DNA from: QZLE01 sp033852135
Lineage (GTDB): Bacteria > Pseudomonadota > Gammaproteobacteria > QZLD01
Assembly (NCBI GenBank): GCA_033852135.1
Contig: JAWSVB010000028.1
Span: 6,377-70,376 of the forward strand
Length of the DNA stretch: 64,000 nucleotides
Direction of reading: 5' to 3'
Shown here: positions 34,023-43,075 of the stretch, piece by piece
Numbering within the stretch: position 1 is the stretch's first letter
Layout: every line of letters starts with the position of its first letter
Translations under genes and position numbers: made by a program
The notes under the pieces: model-generated
Database searches by the model: none
What the model was told of the DNA's origin: nothing
What the model saw: only the letters and a program-made list of their open reading frames with translations

Positions 34023-35048
34023 ATGGATGAAAACAAAAAGAAGGCGCTAACCGCGGCCTTATCACAGATTGACCGTCAATTTGGTAAAGGTTCTGTAATG
34101 CGTCTGGGTGACCACCCTCGTCAAGCAATACCGGCTATCTCGACAGGGTCTTTAGGGCTTGATGTTGCCTTGGGAATCGGTGGTCTACCAAAAGGAAGGA
34201 TTGTTGAAATCTACGGTCCAGAATCATCTGGAAAAACTACTCTTACTCTTCAGGTTATTGCTGAAGCTCAAAAGAACGGTGATACCTGCGCCTTTATCGA
34301 TGCAGAGCACGCATTAGATCCTCTGTATGCTGAAAAACTTGGTTGTAACGTTGATGATCTATTAGTCTCGCAGCCAGATACTGGTGAGCAGGCTCTTGAA
34401 ATCTGCGATATGTTGGTTCGTTCTGGTGCGGTTGATGTGATTATTATCGATTCAGTTGCAGCTCTTACACCAAAGGCGGAAATCGAAGGTGATATGGGTG
34501 ATTCCCACATGGGATTACAAGCCAGACTAATGAGTCAGGCGCTGCGTAAACTTACCGGAAATGTAAAAACAGCTAACTGCCTAGTTGTCTTTATCAACCA
34601 GATCCGTATGAAAATTGGTGTGATGTTTGGTAACCCTGAGACCACAACTGGTGGTAATGCTCTTAAATTTTATTCATCTGTACGTCTTGATATCAGAAGA
34701 ACTGGAGCCATTAAAAATGGCGATGAGGTTGTAGGTAATGAGACCAGAGTTAAAGTTGTTAAGAACAAAGTTTCCCCTCCATTTAAACAGGCAGAATTTC
34801 AAATTATGTATGGCCAAGGGATCTACCGTATGGGTGAAATTTTAGATCTTGGTGTTAAAGAAGGTCTGTTGGAAAAAGCCGGCGCCTGGTATAGCCATAA
34901 TGGAACTAAGATTGGGCAAGGTAAGGCCAATGCAGCAAAATATCTTGAAGAGAACCCTGAAATTTCAGGAGCTATCGAGGCGCAGATACGCGAGCGTTTG
35001 CTTGATCTAGATGCAAGCCCTGAAGAAGATGAGCAGCTAGAAGCATAG
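34023..35048 (+). CDS. recA: Recombinase RecA
   Basis: 341-residue recombinase for homologous recombination and LexA co-cleavage. Walker A is GPESSGKTT, the L1 loop region contains MGDSHMGLQARLMSQALRK, and loop L2 is GVMFGNPETTTGGNALKFY. The C terminus is acidic (SPEEDEQLEA). ATG 34023 with AAGG upstream is chosen over GTG 34014, since the family begins MDENKKKAL. It is the second gene after the LexA-box promoter. No recX follows. Confidence 0.98.
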   Translation: MDENKKKALTAALSQIDRQFGKGSVMRLGDHPRQAIPAISTGSLGLDVALGIGGLPKGRIVEIYGPESSGKTTLTLQVIAEAQKNGDTCAFIDAEHALDPLYAEKLGCNVDDLLVSQPDTGEQALEICDMLVRSGAVDVIIIDSVAALTPKAEIEGDMGDSHMGLQARLMSQALRKLTGNVKTANCLVVFINQIRMKIGVMFGNPETTTGGNALKFYSSVRLDIRRTGAIKNGDEVVGNETRVKVVKNKVSPPFKQAEFQIMYGQGIYRMGEILDLGVKEGLLEKAGAWYSHNGTKIGQGKANAAKYLEENPEISGAIEAQIRERLLDLDASPEEDEQLEA

Positions 35049-35093
35049 GTATTTGGAGTCAAGGTGTTTGGAATCAAAGGTGCAGTGTAAGCT

Positions 35094-35121
35094 GGGTTAT
35101 CCATATTGGTATAACCCAGAA
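35094..35121 (+). terminator. Hairpin after recA
   Basis: CTGGGTTAT (35094-35102) pairs perfectly with ATAACCCAG (35113-35121). There is no T tail, so termination strength is uncertain. A 16-bp imperfect tandem repeat (TTTGGAGTCAAGGTG, then TTTGGAATCAAAGGTG) lies just upstream at about 35053-35084. Confidence 0.55.
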
Positions 35122-35226
35122 AACCTCCAAGGGGAATTAGCTGTAATCCATCTATTTCAAAATTATGTTGCTCTTCGCTACGTTCCAGCCTACATTTAAA
35201 CGAATTCTATTCGATAACAATTAATC

Positions 35227-36198
35227 ATGACGCAACCATTGCTGCAGGTATCAAACTTAAAAAAATACTTTCCAATTCATTCTGGAGTGTTTTTGCGTCA
35301 AAGCGGTAATGTTTATGCTGTTGATGATATCTCTTTCCATGTTAACGCTGGTGAAACCCTGGGGATAGTTGGGGAGTCTGGTTGTGGAAAGAGTACTGTT
35401 GGCAAAACTATCTTGCGTCTGCATGAGCCAACTGCTGGGCGAATAACTTATCAAGGCCGTGATATCTGCGAGCTTGGCCAAAAAGAGATGGTTTCGCTCC
35501 GACGCCAGATGCAGATTATCTTTCAAGACCCATTCGCATCTCTTAATTCACGTCACACCATCGGCACCATATTGCAAGAGCCATATGTTATTCATAACAT
35601 TGGTACCGAGCAAGAAAGGCGAAAATGGGTAGAAGAGTTATTAGATAAAGTGGGGTTGCCACGAGATAGCTATCATCGATATCCGCATGAGTTTTCCGGT
35701 GGACAAAGACAAAGAATCGGTATCGCGCGCGCAATTGCTCTAAAGCCAAAATTGATAGTTTGTGATGAACCGGTTTCTGCACTAGATGTGTCAGTGCAAT
35801 CACAAGTGATTAACTTGCTGCTTGATCTACAGCAAGAGATGGGGTTGTCTCTTATTTTTATTGCGCATGATTTAGCAGTAGTGCGTCATGTTTCAGATAG
35901 AGTAGTGGTGATGTATCTCGGTAAGATAGTGGAATCCGCCTCCGCTGAAGAGATTTATCAAAATCCACAACACCCGTATACACGCTCTTTGATTGATGCA
36001 ATCCCAGTTGCAGATCCAAAAAGAGAGAAGAATAAACAGCGTCTGAGCGGAGAGGTGCCGTCACCTATCGATCCTCCGGCTGGTTGTTATTTTCATACCC
36101 GCTGTCCCCAGTGTTTTGAACGCTGTAAGGTAGAAGCGCCGCTACTGCAAGAGTGCGGTAGTAGTCATGAGGCCGCGTGTCATTTGCTTGATAAGTGA
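35227..36198 (+). CDS. Peptide ABC transporter ATPase, OppF-like
   Basis: 323-residue ATPase with one nucleotide-binding domain. Walker A is GESGCGKST, the Q-loop IIFQDPFASLNSRH, the signature FSGGQRQRIGIARA, Walker B LIVCDEPVSALDVS, and the H-loop IAHDLAVV. The C-terminal oligopeptide domain has the CYFHTRCPQC cysteine set. OppF-type subunits pair with OppD-type subunits. No permease lies beside it, and the nearest permeases are yejB and yejE 15 kb away, next to an OppD-like partner. It is followed 41 bases later by a YejF-like gene. Confidence 0.92.
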   Translation: MTQPLLQVSNLKKYFPIHSGVFLRQSGNVYAVDDISFHVNAGETLGIVGESGCGKSTVGKTILRLHEPTAGRITYQGRDICELGQKEMVSLRRQMQIIFQDPFASLNSRHTIGTILQEPYVIHNIGTEQERRKWVEELLDKVGLPRDSYHRYPHEFSGGQRQRIGIARAIALKPKLIVCDEPVSALDVSVQSQVINLLLDLQQEMGLSLIFIAHDLAVVRHVSDRVVVMYLGKIVESASAEEIYQNPQHPYTRSLIDAIPVADPKREKNKQRLSGEVPSPIDPPAGCYFHTRCPQCFERCKVEAPLLQECGSSHEAACHLLDK

Positions 36199-36239
36199 AT
36201 ACCTGTTTTGATAAATAAAAAATAGCCAGGATAAAGCTC

Positions 36240-37850
36240 ATGGAAGAGAAGCAAGATAATACAAATCAACTCTTATCTGTTACCGATTTATCTGTTGCCT
36301 TTGGTGAAGGTAGTTCTGCTATTGTTGAAAAAATATCCTTTTATATTGATAAGGGTGAGACTGTTGCATTGGTTGGTGAGAGCGGTTCTGGGAAATCAGT
36401 CTCTGCAATGTCGGTGTTGCAACTTCTACCATACCCTTATGCTCACCACCCAAGCGGAGAGATTCTATATAAAGGTGAGTCGATGCTCCAGGCTTCACCG
36501 CAAAAGCTACGATCGCTACGTGGTGGTTCTATCGGTACCATTTTTCAAGAACCGATGACATCTCTTAACCCATTAATGACTATCGAGAACCAGATATCTG
36601 AAACCCTGTTTATCCATCAAAAGCTAAAAGGCGGTAAGGCGCGAACTAGAGTTATAGAATTGCTTAAGTTAGTCGGAATCAAAAAACCGCAAGATCGGCT
36701 CAGAGCTTATCCACACCAAATGTCAGGAGGGCAGCGGCAGCGGGTTATGATAGCAATGGCTATTGCCAATAATCCAGATATGTTGATAGCTGATGAGCCA
36801 ACCACGGCGCTTGATGTGACAATTCAAAAGCAAATTTTAGAATTACTTAAAGAGTTGCAGCAAAAGATGCAGATGGGGTTGTTGCTGATAACTCACGATC
36901 TTGGTGTGGTAAAGAATATGGCTGATCGCGTTTACGTGATGCAGCAAGGAAAGATAGTTGAAAGTGGCAAGTGTTCAGAGATTTTCTTGCAGCCACAACA
37001 CCCATATACCCAAAAATTACTCGGCGCAGAGCCGCGGGGCATAGTTCCTCCAATTGAGCACGGGGTGAAACAAATATTGCAAGCTAGCCAGATTCAGGTG
37101 GAATTCGCGCTTAATAATGGTCTGTTTCAACGCTCTAAAGGAGTTATAAAAGCGGTTGATGGAATATCAATTGTAATAGCCAAAGGTGAAACTCTGGGAG
37201 TAGTGGGGGAAAGCGGTTCTGGAAAAAGTACTCTAGGTCGATCCATTTTGAAGTTGGAACAAGCGGGTGGTGAAATCATATTTGATGGCAAAACGCTGCA
37301 CGATAAAAATCATTCGCAGATGCGTGAATTGCGTAAAGATATCCAAGTGGTATTCCAAGATCCTTATGGAAGTTTAAGTCCTCGCAGTAAGATCATAAAA
37401 ATTATTGATGAGGGTTTGCGTGCTCATAACCTATACCCTGATGATAAAGAGCGGGAGCAGCAGGTAATAAATACTATGCAGGAAGTTGGGTTAGACCCAG
37501 AGATGCGTCACCGCTATCCGCATCAGCTATCTGGGGGGCAGCGCCAGCGGGTAGCTATTGCTCGTGCAATAATTCTGCGTCCAAAATTTATCGTTCTGGA
37601 TGAGCCAACTTCAGCGCTAGATATGACAGTACAAGTACAAATCGTCGAGTTGCTACGCAATTTACAGCAACGATATCATTTGTCATACCTATTTATTAGT
37701 CATGATTTGCGAATTGTTCGTGCTCTAAGTCATCGTATTGCAGTGATGCAAGAAGGGAAGATAGTAGAGCATGGTGAAGCAGAACAGATATTTTCTGCGC
37801 CTCAGCACCCGTATACTCAAAAACTACTATCGGCATCATTTGTAGAATAA
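36240..37850 (+). CDS. yejF: Fused double ABC ATPase, YejF-like
   Basis: 536 residues with two complete nucleotide-binding domains. The first has Walker A GESGSGKSV, signature MSGGQRQRV and Walker B MLIADEPTTALDVT. The second has GESGSGKST, LSGGQRQRV and IVLDEPTSALD. This is the YejF/GsiA-type ATPase that energises YejB-YejE in enterobacteria. It lies 12 kb from yejB-yejE-yejA, separated by mutS and recA, an unusual split. It may serve that transporter in trans, alone or with the preceding OppF-like protein. That link is inference. Confidence 0.9.
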   Translation: MEEKQDNTNQLLSVTDLSVAFGEGSSAIVEKISFYIDKGETVALVGESGSGKSVSAMSVLQLLPYPYAHHPSGEILYKGESMLQASPQKLRSLRGGSIGTIFQEPMTSLNPLMTIENQISETLFIHQKLKGGKARTRVIELLKLVGIKKPQDRLRAYPHQMSGGQRQRVMIAMAIANNPDMLIADEPTTALDVTIQKQILELLKELQQKMQMGLLLITHDLGVVKNMADRVYVMQQGKIVESGKCSEIFLQPQHPYTQKLLGAEPRGIVPPIEHGVKQILQASQIQVEFALNNGLFQRSKGVIKAVDGISIVIAKGETLGVVGESGSGKSTLGRSILKLEQAGGEIIFDGKTLHDKNHSQMRELRKDIQVVFQDPYGSLSPRSKIIKIIDEGLRAHNLYPDDKEREQQVINTMQEVGLDPEMRHRYPHQLSGGQRQRVAIARAIILRPKFIVLDEPTSALDMTVQVQIVELLRNLQQRYHLSYLFISHDLRIVRALSHRIAVMQEGKIVEHGEAEQIFSAPQHPYTQKLLSASFVE

Positions 37851-37951
37851 CCTTTCCTTAGTGCTTATCTAAACCCCATGCTTTGCTACTCATAGTGCGC
37901 TATTAGCTAAAATCTGCTATATTAGCGCAAATTTTAAACGGTATTCGCAAC

Positions 37952-39370
37952 ATGATTCCAGTAATAGCTCTACTTGGTCGGCCAAACGTTGGTAAATCGA
38001 CCTTGTTCAATTATCTAACTCGCACACGTGATGCTTTGGTGGCTGATTATCCAGGCCTAACCAGAGATCGTCAGTATGGTCGCGGTAAAGTTGGTAAATA
38101 TCCTTTCATTGTTGTTGATACTGGCGGTTTAGCTGACGATCCAAATCAAATCGAAGAGTTAATGGCAAATCAGGTGGAAACTGCTGTTGGTGAAGCGGAC
38201 TTGGTTTTGTTTCTGGTGGATGGTAGAAGCGGAATAACAGCATCTGATGAGCTTATCGCTAACCAGCTACGCAAGCTTGGCAAACCAATGATGTTGGTAA
38301 TGAATAAAACCGACGGGATTGATTCCGAGACTGCTGCAGCCGATTTCTTTGGAATGGGAATGGGGGTGCCGCACTCAATTGCCGCCTCTCACGGTCGCGG
38401 CATATTGCAGTTAATTGATAAAGTTGTTGATGTGCTGCCAGGAATGGACCCTGATGCAGAGCATGAAGAAGATCTTCACCCCGGTATTAGAATCGCAATT
38501 GTTGGCCGACCAAATGTTGGTAAATCTACCTTAGTAAATCGTCTGCTCGGTGAGGAGCGGGTTCTAGCATTTGATATGCCAGGAACTACTCGCGATAGTA
38601 TATTTATTCCGTTTGAACGTGAAGGGGAGAAATATACTTTAATCGATACCGCCGGCGTAAGACGAAGAAGCCGCATTAAAGAAGCAGTAGAAAAATTTAG
38701 TATCATTAAAACCATGCAGGCAATTGACTCAGCTAATGTCGTTGTTATGGTGCTTGATGCACATCAGGGGATTGCAGAGCAAGAAGCAACAATTCTAGGT
38801 CATATTCTCGAAACTGGTCGTGCATTAATAATTGCGGTCAATAAATGGGACGGCCTGCAAAAAGATCAAAAAGAGAATGTAAAAAGCGAGATAGACCGCA
38901 GATTTCAATTTATGGATTTTGTTAAGTATCACTATATCTCCGCGCTACATGGTTCTGGTGTCGGTTTACTTTTAGAATCAGTACGTAAGGCATATGCAAG
39001 CGCGCGTATACAAATGCAGACTCCAGAGCTGACTCGAATTCTTGAGATGGCAGTGCAAGAGCACCAGCCGCCGATGGTTAAAGGTCGCAGAATAAAATTG
39101 CGTTATGCTCATCAAGGTGGAAAGAACCCTCCTACAATTATTATTCACGGCAATCAAATTGGTTCAGTTCCTGATGCTTATAAAAGATACCTTGTAAATA
39201 CCTTTCGTCGCGCCTATAAATTAGTAGGTACCCCGATAAGGGTAGAGTTTAAAGGTGGTGAAAATCCGTATAAAGATCGCAGCAACAAAATTACCGAGAA
39301 GCAGGTAAGACGACAGCGACAAATAAAGAAAGTACGTAAAGGGAAAAAATCTCGTACCAGTAATAACTGA
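37952..39370 (+). CDS. der: Ribosome-assembly GTPase Der (EngA)
   Basis: 472-residue GTPase required for 50S assembly. Two tandem GTPase domains are clear, each with a G1 motif GRPNVGKST (near residues 8 and 187), DTGG or DTAG switch motifs and NKTD or NKWD. The C-terminal KH-like domain (NPPTIIIHGNQIGSVPDAYK) is followed by a basic tail rich in Lys and Arg. It has the usual length. Confidence 0.97.
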   Translation: MIPVIALLGRPNVGKSTLFNYLTRTRDALVADYPGLTRDRQYGRGKVGKYPFIVVDTGGLADDPNQIEELMANQVETAVGEADLVLFLVDGRSGITASDELIANQLRKLGKPMMLVMNKTDGIDSETAAADFFGMGMGVPHSIAASHGRGILQLIDKVVDVLPGMDPDAEHEEDLHPGIRIAIVGRPNVGKSTLVNRLLGEERVLAFDMPGTTRDSIFIPFEREGEKYTLIDTAGVRRRSRIKEAVEKFSIIKTMQAIDSANVVVMVLDAHQGIAEQEATILGHILETGRALIIAVNKWDGLQKDQKENVKSEIDRRFQFMDFVKYHYISALHGSGVGLLLESVRKAYASARIQMQTPELTRILEMAVQEHQPPMVKGRRIKLRYAHQGGKNPPTIIIHGNQIGSVPDAYKRYLVNTFRRAYKLVGTPIRVEFKGGENPYKDRSNKITEKQVRRQRQIKKVRKGKKSRTSNN

Positions 39371-39405
39371 GATCAATAAAAAAATCAAAGAAGCATGGAG
39401 TAGAT

Positions 39406-40188
39406 ATGCCATATATAGAGCAGAAGAACGGTGACAAAACGCACTATATAAAAAAAGGACAAGGAATAAAAAATATTCTTTTTATTCATGGAAATCTATC
39501 TCATACCATATGGTGGGAAAAAACTTTAGATATACTACCAGAGCAATACACCGGTTACGCTCTAGACCTACCTGGAAGTGGACTGACACCAGAAACTGGA
39601 AAAAGACACACCATTCAATATCTGGCAGACTTTGTAAAAGGGTTTATCGATGCTTTACATCTTAAGGATCTAATAGTTGTTGGTCACTCCATGGGAGGAG
39701 GCGTAGCGCAGCTATTTACATTATCTAATCCTGAGATGGTAAAAGGGTTGCTCTTACTTGATTCAATGGCAGCTGATGGTTTCCACGTTATCTATGATGG
39801 CGGTCTAGATCGCATGAAGAGAACCATGAGTGACTTTGAATTGCTCACGAAGGCAATAAAAGTAATCGCCCCGATGTGTAAAGATGAAGAGCTACTTCAG
39901 CGCACAATAGAGTTAAGTAGTAAAGCATCAGAGCAGGTATTTCTTGAGCAGCCAGTCACCATGCATGAATCTAATTGGATGGAACGCGTGCATAACATAA
40001 CTTGCCCAACCCTATTTTTACATGGTAAAGATGACCATTTTGTTCCGCAGGATGGAACTGAGCGCACCGCAGCAGCAATTCCCAATTGCACCTTAAAATA
40101 TATAGATAACTGCGGGCACTACCCAATGTCAGAGCAGCCTGAAGCTTTTTATAAAGAGTTACTAGGCTTTATTGAGTCAATTAGCTAA
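39406..40188 (+). CDS. Alpha/beta hydrolase
   Basis: 260-residue alpha/beta hydrolase fold protein without a signal peptide. The oxyanion region is FIHGNLSH, the nucleophile elbow VVGHSMGGG (Ser near residue 88), the acid in HGKDDHFVPQ, and the His in NCGHYPMSEQP. Catalytic residues are intact. Substrate is unknown. Eight bases separate it from a second hydrolase, so they are probably co-transcribed. Confidence 0.85.
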   Translation: MPYIEQKNGDKTHYIKKGQGIKNILFIHGNLSHTIWWEKTLDILPEQYTGYALDLPGSGLTPETGKRHTIQYLADFVKGFIDALHLKDLIVVGHSMGGGVAQLFTLSNPEMVKGLLLLDSMAADGFHVIYDGGLDRMKRTMSDFELLTKAIKVIAPMCKDEELLQRTIELSSKASEQVFLEQPVTMHESNWMERVHNITCPTLFLHGKDDHFVPQDGTERTAAAIPNCTLKYIDNCGHYPMSEQPEAFYKELLGFIESIS

Positions 40189-40196
40189 CTATAAAA

Positions 40197-41003
40197 ATGC
40201 CTTTCATAAAAGTTAAAGATATTAATATCTACTATGAGCTGAAAGGCACAGGTCCCCGCCTATTATATATAAATGGAACAGGCGGTGATTTGCGAAAAAA
40301 GCCAAATGTTTTTGATCTTCCAGTAGCGCAACACTTTACAGTTCTTGCATATGACCAGAGAGGTCTGGGGCAAACTTGTAAGCCAAACTCTACCTATACA
40401 ACCAGAGGTTATGCTGATGATGCAGTGGCATTACTAGAAACTGTTGGATGGGAAAAAGCAAATGTATATGGAGTTTCATTTGGAGGGATGGTAGCGCAAG
40501 AGCTTGCAATTAATCACCCGGAAAAGCTATTGCGGTTGGCGCTGGCTTGTACCAGCCCTGGTGGTGCAGGTGGTAGCTCATATCCATTGCATAAACTAGC
40601 AGGGTTGTCAGTAGAGGAAAAAGCCCAAAAAGTTGCTTCGTTAACAGATATAAGAATAGATAATGAATGGATCAAATCTAAACCAAATCAATATCAGAGC
40701 ATCCTTGAGAAAATAAAATCAGATTGGCGTATCGGTTTGAAAGAGGCTGGGCGGCAGCAAGGGGCAAAACTGCAGCTAAAAGCAAGAAAGCATCATGATG
40801 CATTTGATAGACTAAAACATATAAAACACCCAACCTTCATTGCCGGTGGTGAATATGATGGAATATGTAATAAGCAAAGCCTAAGTTCAATTCATCAACA
40901 AATAGATAACTCTCAGTTAAAATTCTACAATGATGGTCATCTGTTCTTTATGCAGCAACAGCAGTATTGGTCGGACCTGATTGATTTCTTTAAAGAAGGT
41001 TAA
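40197..41003 (+). CDS. Alpha/beta hydrolase
   Basis: 268-residue alpha/beta hydrolase. The oxyanion region is LYINGTGGD, the nucleophile elbow VYGVSFGGMVAQELA (Ser near residue 91), the acid in GGEYDGICN, and the His in YNDGHLFFMQ. It resembles the 3-oxoadipate enol-lactonase/MenH-like branch, but assignment to a reaction is not possible. It follows the first hydrolase by 8 bases; sequence similarity between the two is only that of the fold. Confidence 0.82.
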   Translation: MPFIKVKDINIYYELKGTGPRLLYINGTGGDLRKKPNVFDLPVAQHFTVLAYDQRGLGQTCKPNSTYTTRGYADDAVALLETVGWEKANVYGVSFGGMVAQELAINHPEKLLRLALACTSPGGAGGSSYPLHKLAGLSVEEKAQKVASLTDIRIDNEWIKSKPNQYQSILEKIKSDWRIGLKEAGRQQGAKLQLKARKHHDAFDRLKHIKHPTFIAGGEYDGICNKQSLSSIHQQIDNSQLKFYNDGHLFFMQQQQYWSDLIDFFKEG

Positions 41004-41224
41004 TAGAAAAGCAAGTTGTGGTCTGCTATTAACCATATTGATATGCTGGTATCTTGAAATAGCGTCGAGTGGTTTAAAAAAACAAATAATGCTATAGTTC
41101 CTACATCTGTATAAAACTTGTTAAACATATGCCAAAATCGCAATGCTTAATAATAAAAGCAGAATATCGGAAGCCGGAGATCCGGGATTTATAAAAATTG
41201 GAATAAAATCTAAGAGCTGATTCT

Positions 41225-43075
41225 ATGGGTACATTAATGCCAGCACGTATGCACGATACCTCCATGACAGAATATCTGTTCGTGCAATGGTTTGACGATA
41301 ATCAAATCGATACTTTTAAATACGAACAACAATTCATCTACGACCATGAAGATGCGCTTGAGTTTATTAAACAGTTTCACTGGGAAGATAATTGCGTTTA
41401 TTACTGGCGTGAACTGCTGCAAGAGATGGACGACGAAGCCCAATCCATCCATCGCATGACCGACGAACAGGTTGAAGCCAGGCTTGCAGAGATGCTGGCA
41501 GATGGACAGCTCAAAGCATACCACCTAACCCAAGAGAAAAATGATGGCGATGATTCCGAATATGCTGAAGAGGTAGCCGTTGCAGAAACGAGGGTAGTAT
41601 CCGTCAATGATAGTAGAGCTATTAGGAAGCCTGAAAAGAAACCAAAGCTAAAAAAAGCACAAGAGCAAAAACCAGCAGCTACTCCTGTTACTCCTCTATC
41701 AAAAGATAGATCTCAGATAGTTTCTATTGAAATATTGGATGGAAATGACAACGTTATCTCAGGTTATGGTGCTCAGTATGTTAATTTGAGCAAAGATCAA
41801 AAGTGGGTTGATGGGGAGATGGTTTCAAGTAAAGACAGGTGCTCTCAAAAACTTCGTATCAAGATTAAATTTAATAAACCTGGCTCCCATTTGTTTAAAG
41901 TTAAAATGATGCCAGATGTTGGTAATGTTCAATATACTGATTCAGAGAAAAGCAGAAACTCAAACTTTAAATATCAAACTGTTGAAAGATCATACTCAAC
42001 AGAGTCAAATGGCTCCAAGATAATTGATGGTGACTTCTTTGTTACTCCTGCTGGTGGCGATAAGTTTTATTTAATTGCAGAAGATAACTTTGGGGTAAAA
42101 GTTCAAAGCGCAACTATAGAAACAATGCGCATGGTTTATTGTCAAGAAGTAAAAATGCGTGGATTAACTTCAATAGCTTCCAGTCTTGGAACGTTTAAGT
42201 CTGAGTTTGCTAATAATGGTATATATATGAAGTCATTGCCTGCAATAGAAATGGAGTATATACCGAATATATCAACTGGAGATCAGGAGCCTTTTAAGCA
42301 AAAAGTAAGAGAGGTGTACGCTGGTTCTGCAGCAACACAAAAAGAGCCACAAACAGTTGTAATAGGTTATACAGATCAACTAGCAGTCAAAGACTCAGAT
42401 AAGCGAGCTATGGCAAAAAATGTTAAGGTTGGAACAGGTTGTAAGAGTATTGAACTTACATTTGAAACAGGTGGTGCCCCTGATTTTTTATGGAGAAATA
42501 TTGTGCCAGGTGAGGGGTGGTACATTATTGCTGCTTTCCTTAAAAAAGGTGGAAAGTATGGCATGGATGAAATTGTAATCCCAGAGGATAAATGTATTGC
42601 TATACCATATGCTCCAGGTTATCAGCATATATCGAATAAAGTTAGCATTGATGTATCATGGCTTCCTGCTGGAGAGGGTGAGGTTGTTCTTTATGCAAAT
42701 CTAGTAAATAGAATGAGAGCAGGGCTCTCTTTTGGTGGTGGAAATCTTATCTGCGTGTGTACGAGAGCGTGGTGGTCAGATATATCATCAAACGAGCAAA
42801 ATCAAACTATAATTCATGAAGCTGGACATAAGTGTGGAATGGTTGTTGATGGCAGAGGTAACTTGCCAGATCAGGTGCCTGCACACTATTCAGGAAAAGG
42901 TCATATTGGTGGACACTGTCATTCCGGGTTGGCTCCAAATTTGCGGTCATATGCAGGGGTTTCAGGATCAAGCTGTGTAATGTTTGGTGAAACTAATGGG
43001 ATATCTTCATTTTGTACTGATTGTAGTGACTCTTTGAAAAAGGTTGATATAAATAATGGTTGGCAAAGGCTTTAA
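41225..43075 (+). CDS. Predicted zinc metallopeptidase (HExxH), effector-like
   Basis: 616-residue protein without signal peptide or membrane segment. An N-terminal acidic part (MTEYLFVQWFDDN to about residue 105, ending MTDEQVEARLAEML) precedes a Lys/Pro linker. Several beta-rich segments follow, then a C-terminal domain with TIIHEAGHKCGM (H531, E532, H535). Further His and Cys residues follow (AHYSGKGHIGGHCHSG). The HExxH motif plus nearby His predict a zinc peptidase. The N-terminal plan resembles proteins linked to type VI secretion, but no hcp, vgrG or PAAR gene is seen here, so delivery is inference. The stop lies 20 bases inside a gene for an exported protein. Confidence 0.6.
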   Translation: MGTLMPARMHDTSMTEYLFVQWFDDNQIDTFKYEQQFIYDHEDALEFIKQFHWEDNCVYYWRELLQEMDDEAQSIHRMTDEQVEARLAEMLADGQLKAYHLTQEKNDGDDSEYAEEVAVAETRVVSVNDSRAIRKPEKKPKLKKAQEQKPAATPVTPLSKDRSQIVSIEILDGNDNVISGYGAQYVNLSKDQKWVDGEMVSSKDRCSQKLRIKIKFNKPGSHLFKVKMMPDVGNVQYTDSEKSRNSNFKYQTVERSYSTESNGSKIIDGDFFVTPAGGDKFYLIAEDNFGVKVQSATIETMRMVYCQEVKMRGLTSIASSLGTFKSEFANNGIYMKSLPAIEMEYIPNISTGDQEPFKQKVREVYAGSAATQKEPQTVVIGYTDQLAVKDSDKRAMAKNVKVGTGCKSIELTFETGGAPDFLWRNIVPGEGWYIIAAFLKKGGKYGMDEIVIPEDKCIAIPYAPGYQHISNKVSIDVSWLPAGEGEVVLYANLVNRMRAGLSFGGGNLICVCTRAWWSDISSNEQNQTIIHEAGHKCGMVVDGRGNLPDQVPAHYSGKGHIGGHCHSGLAPNLRSYAGVSGSSCVMFGETNGISSFCTDCSDSLKKVDINNGWQRL

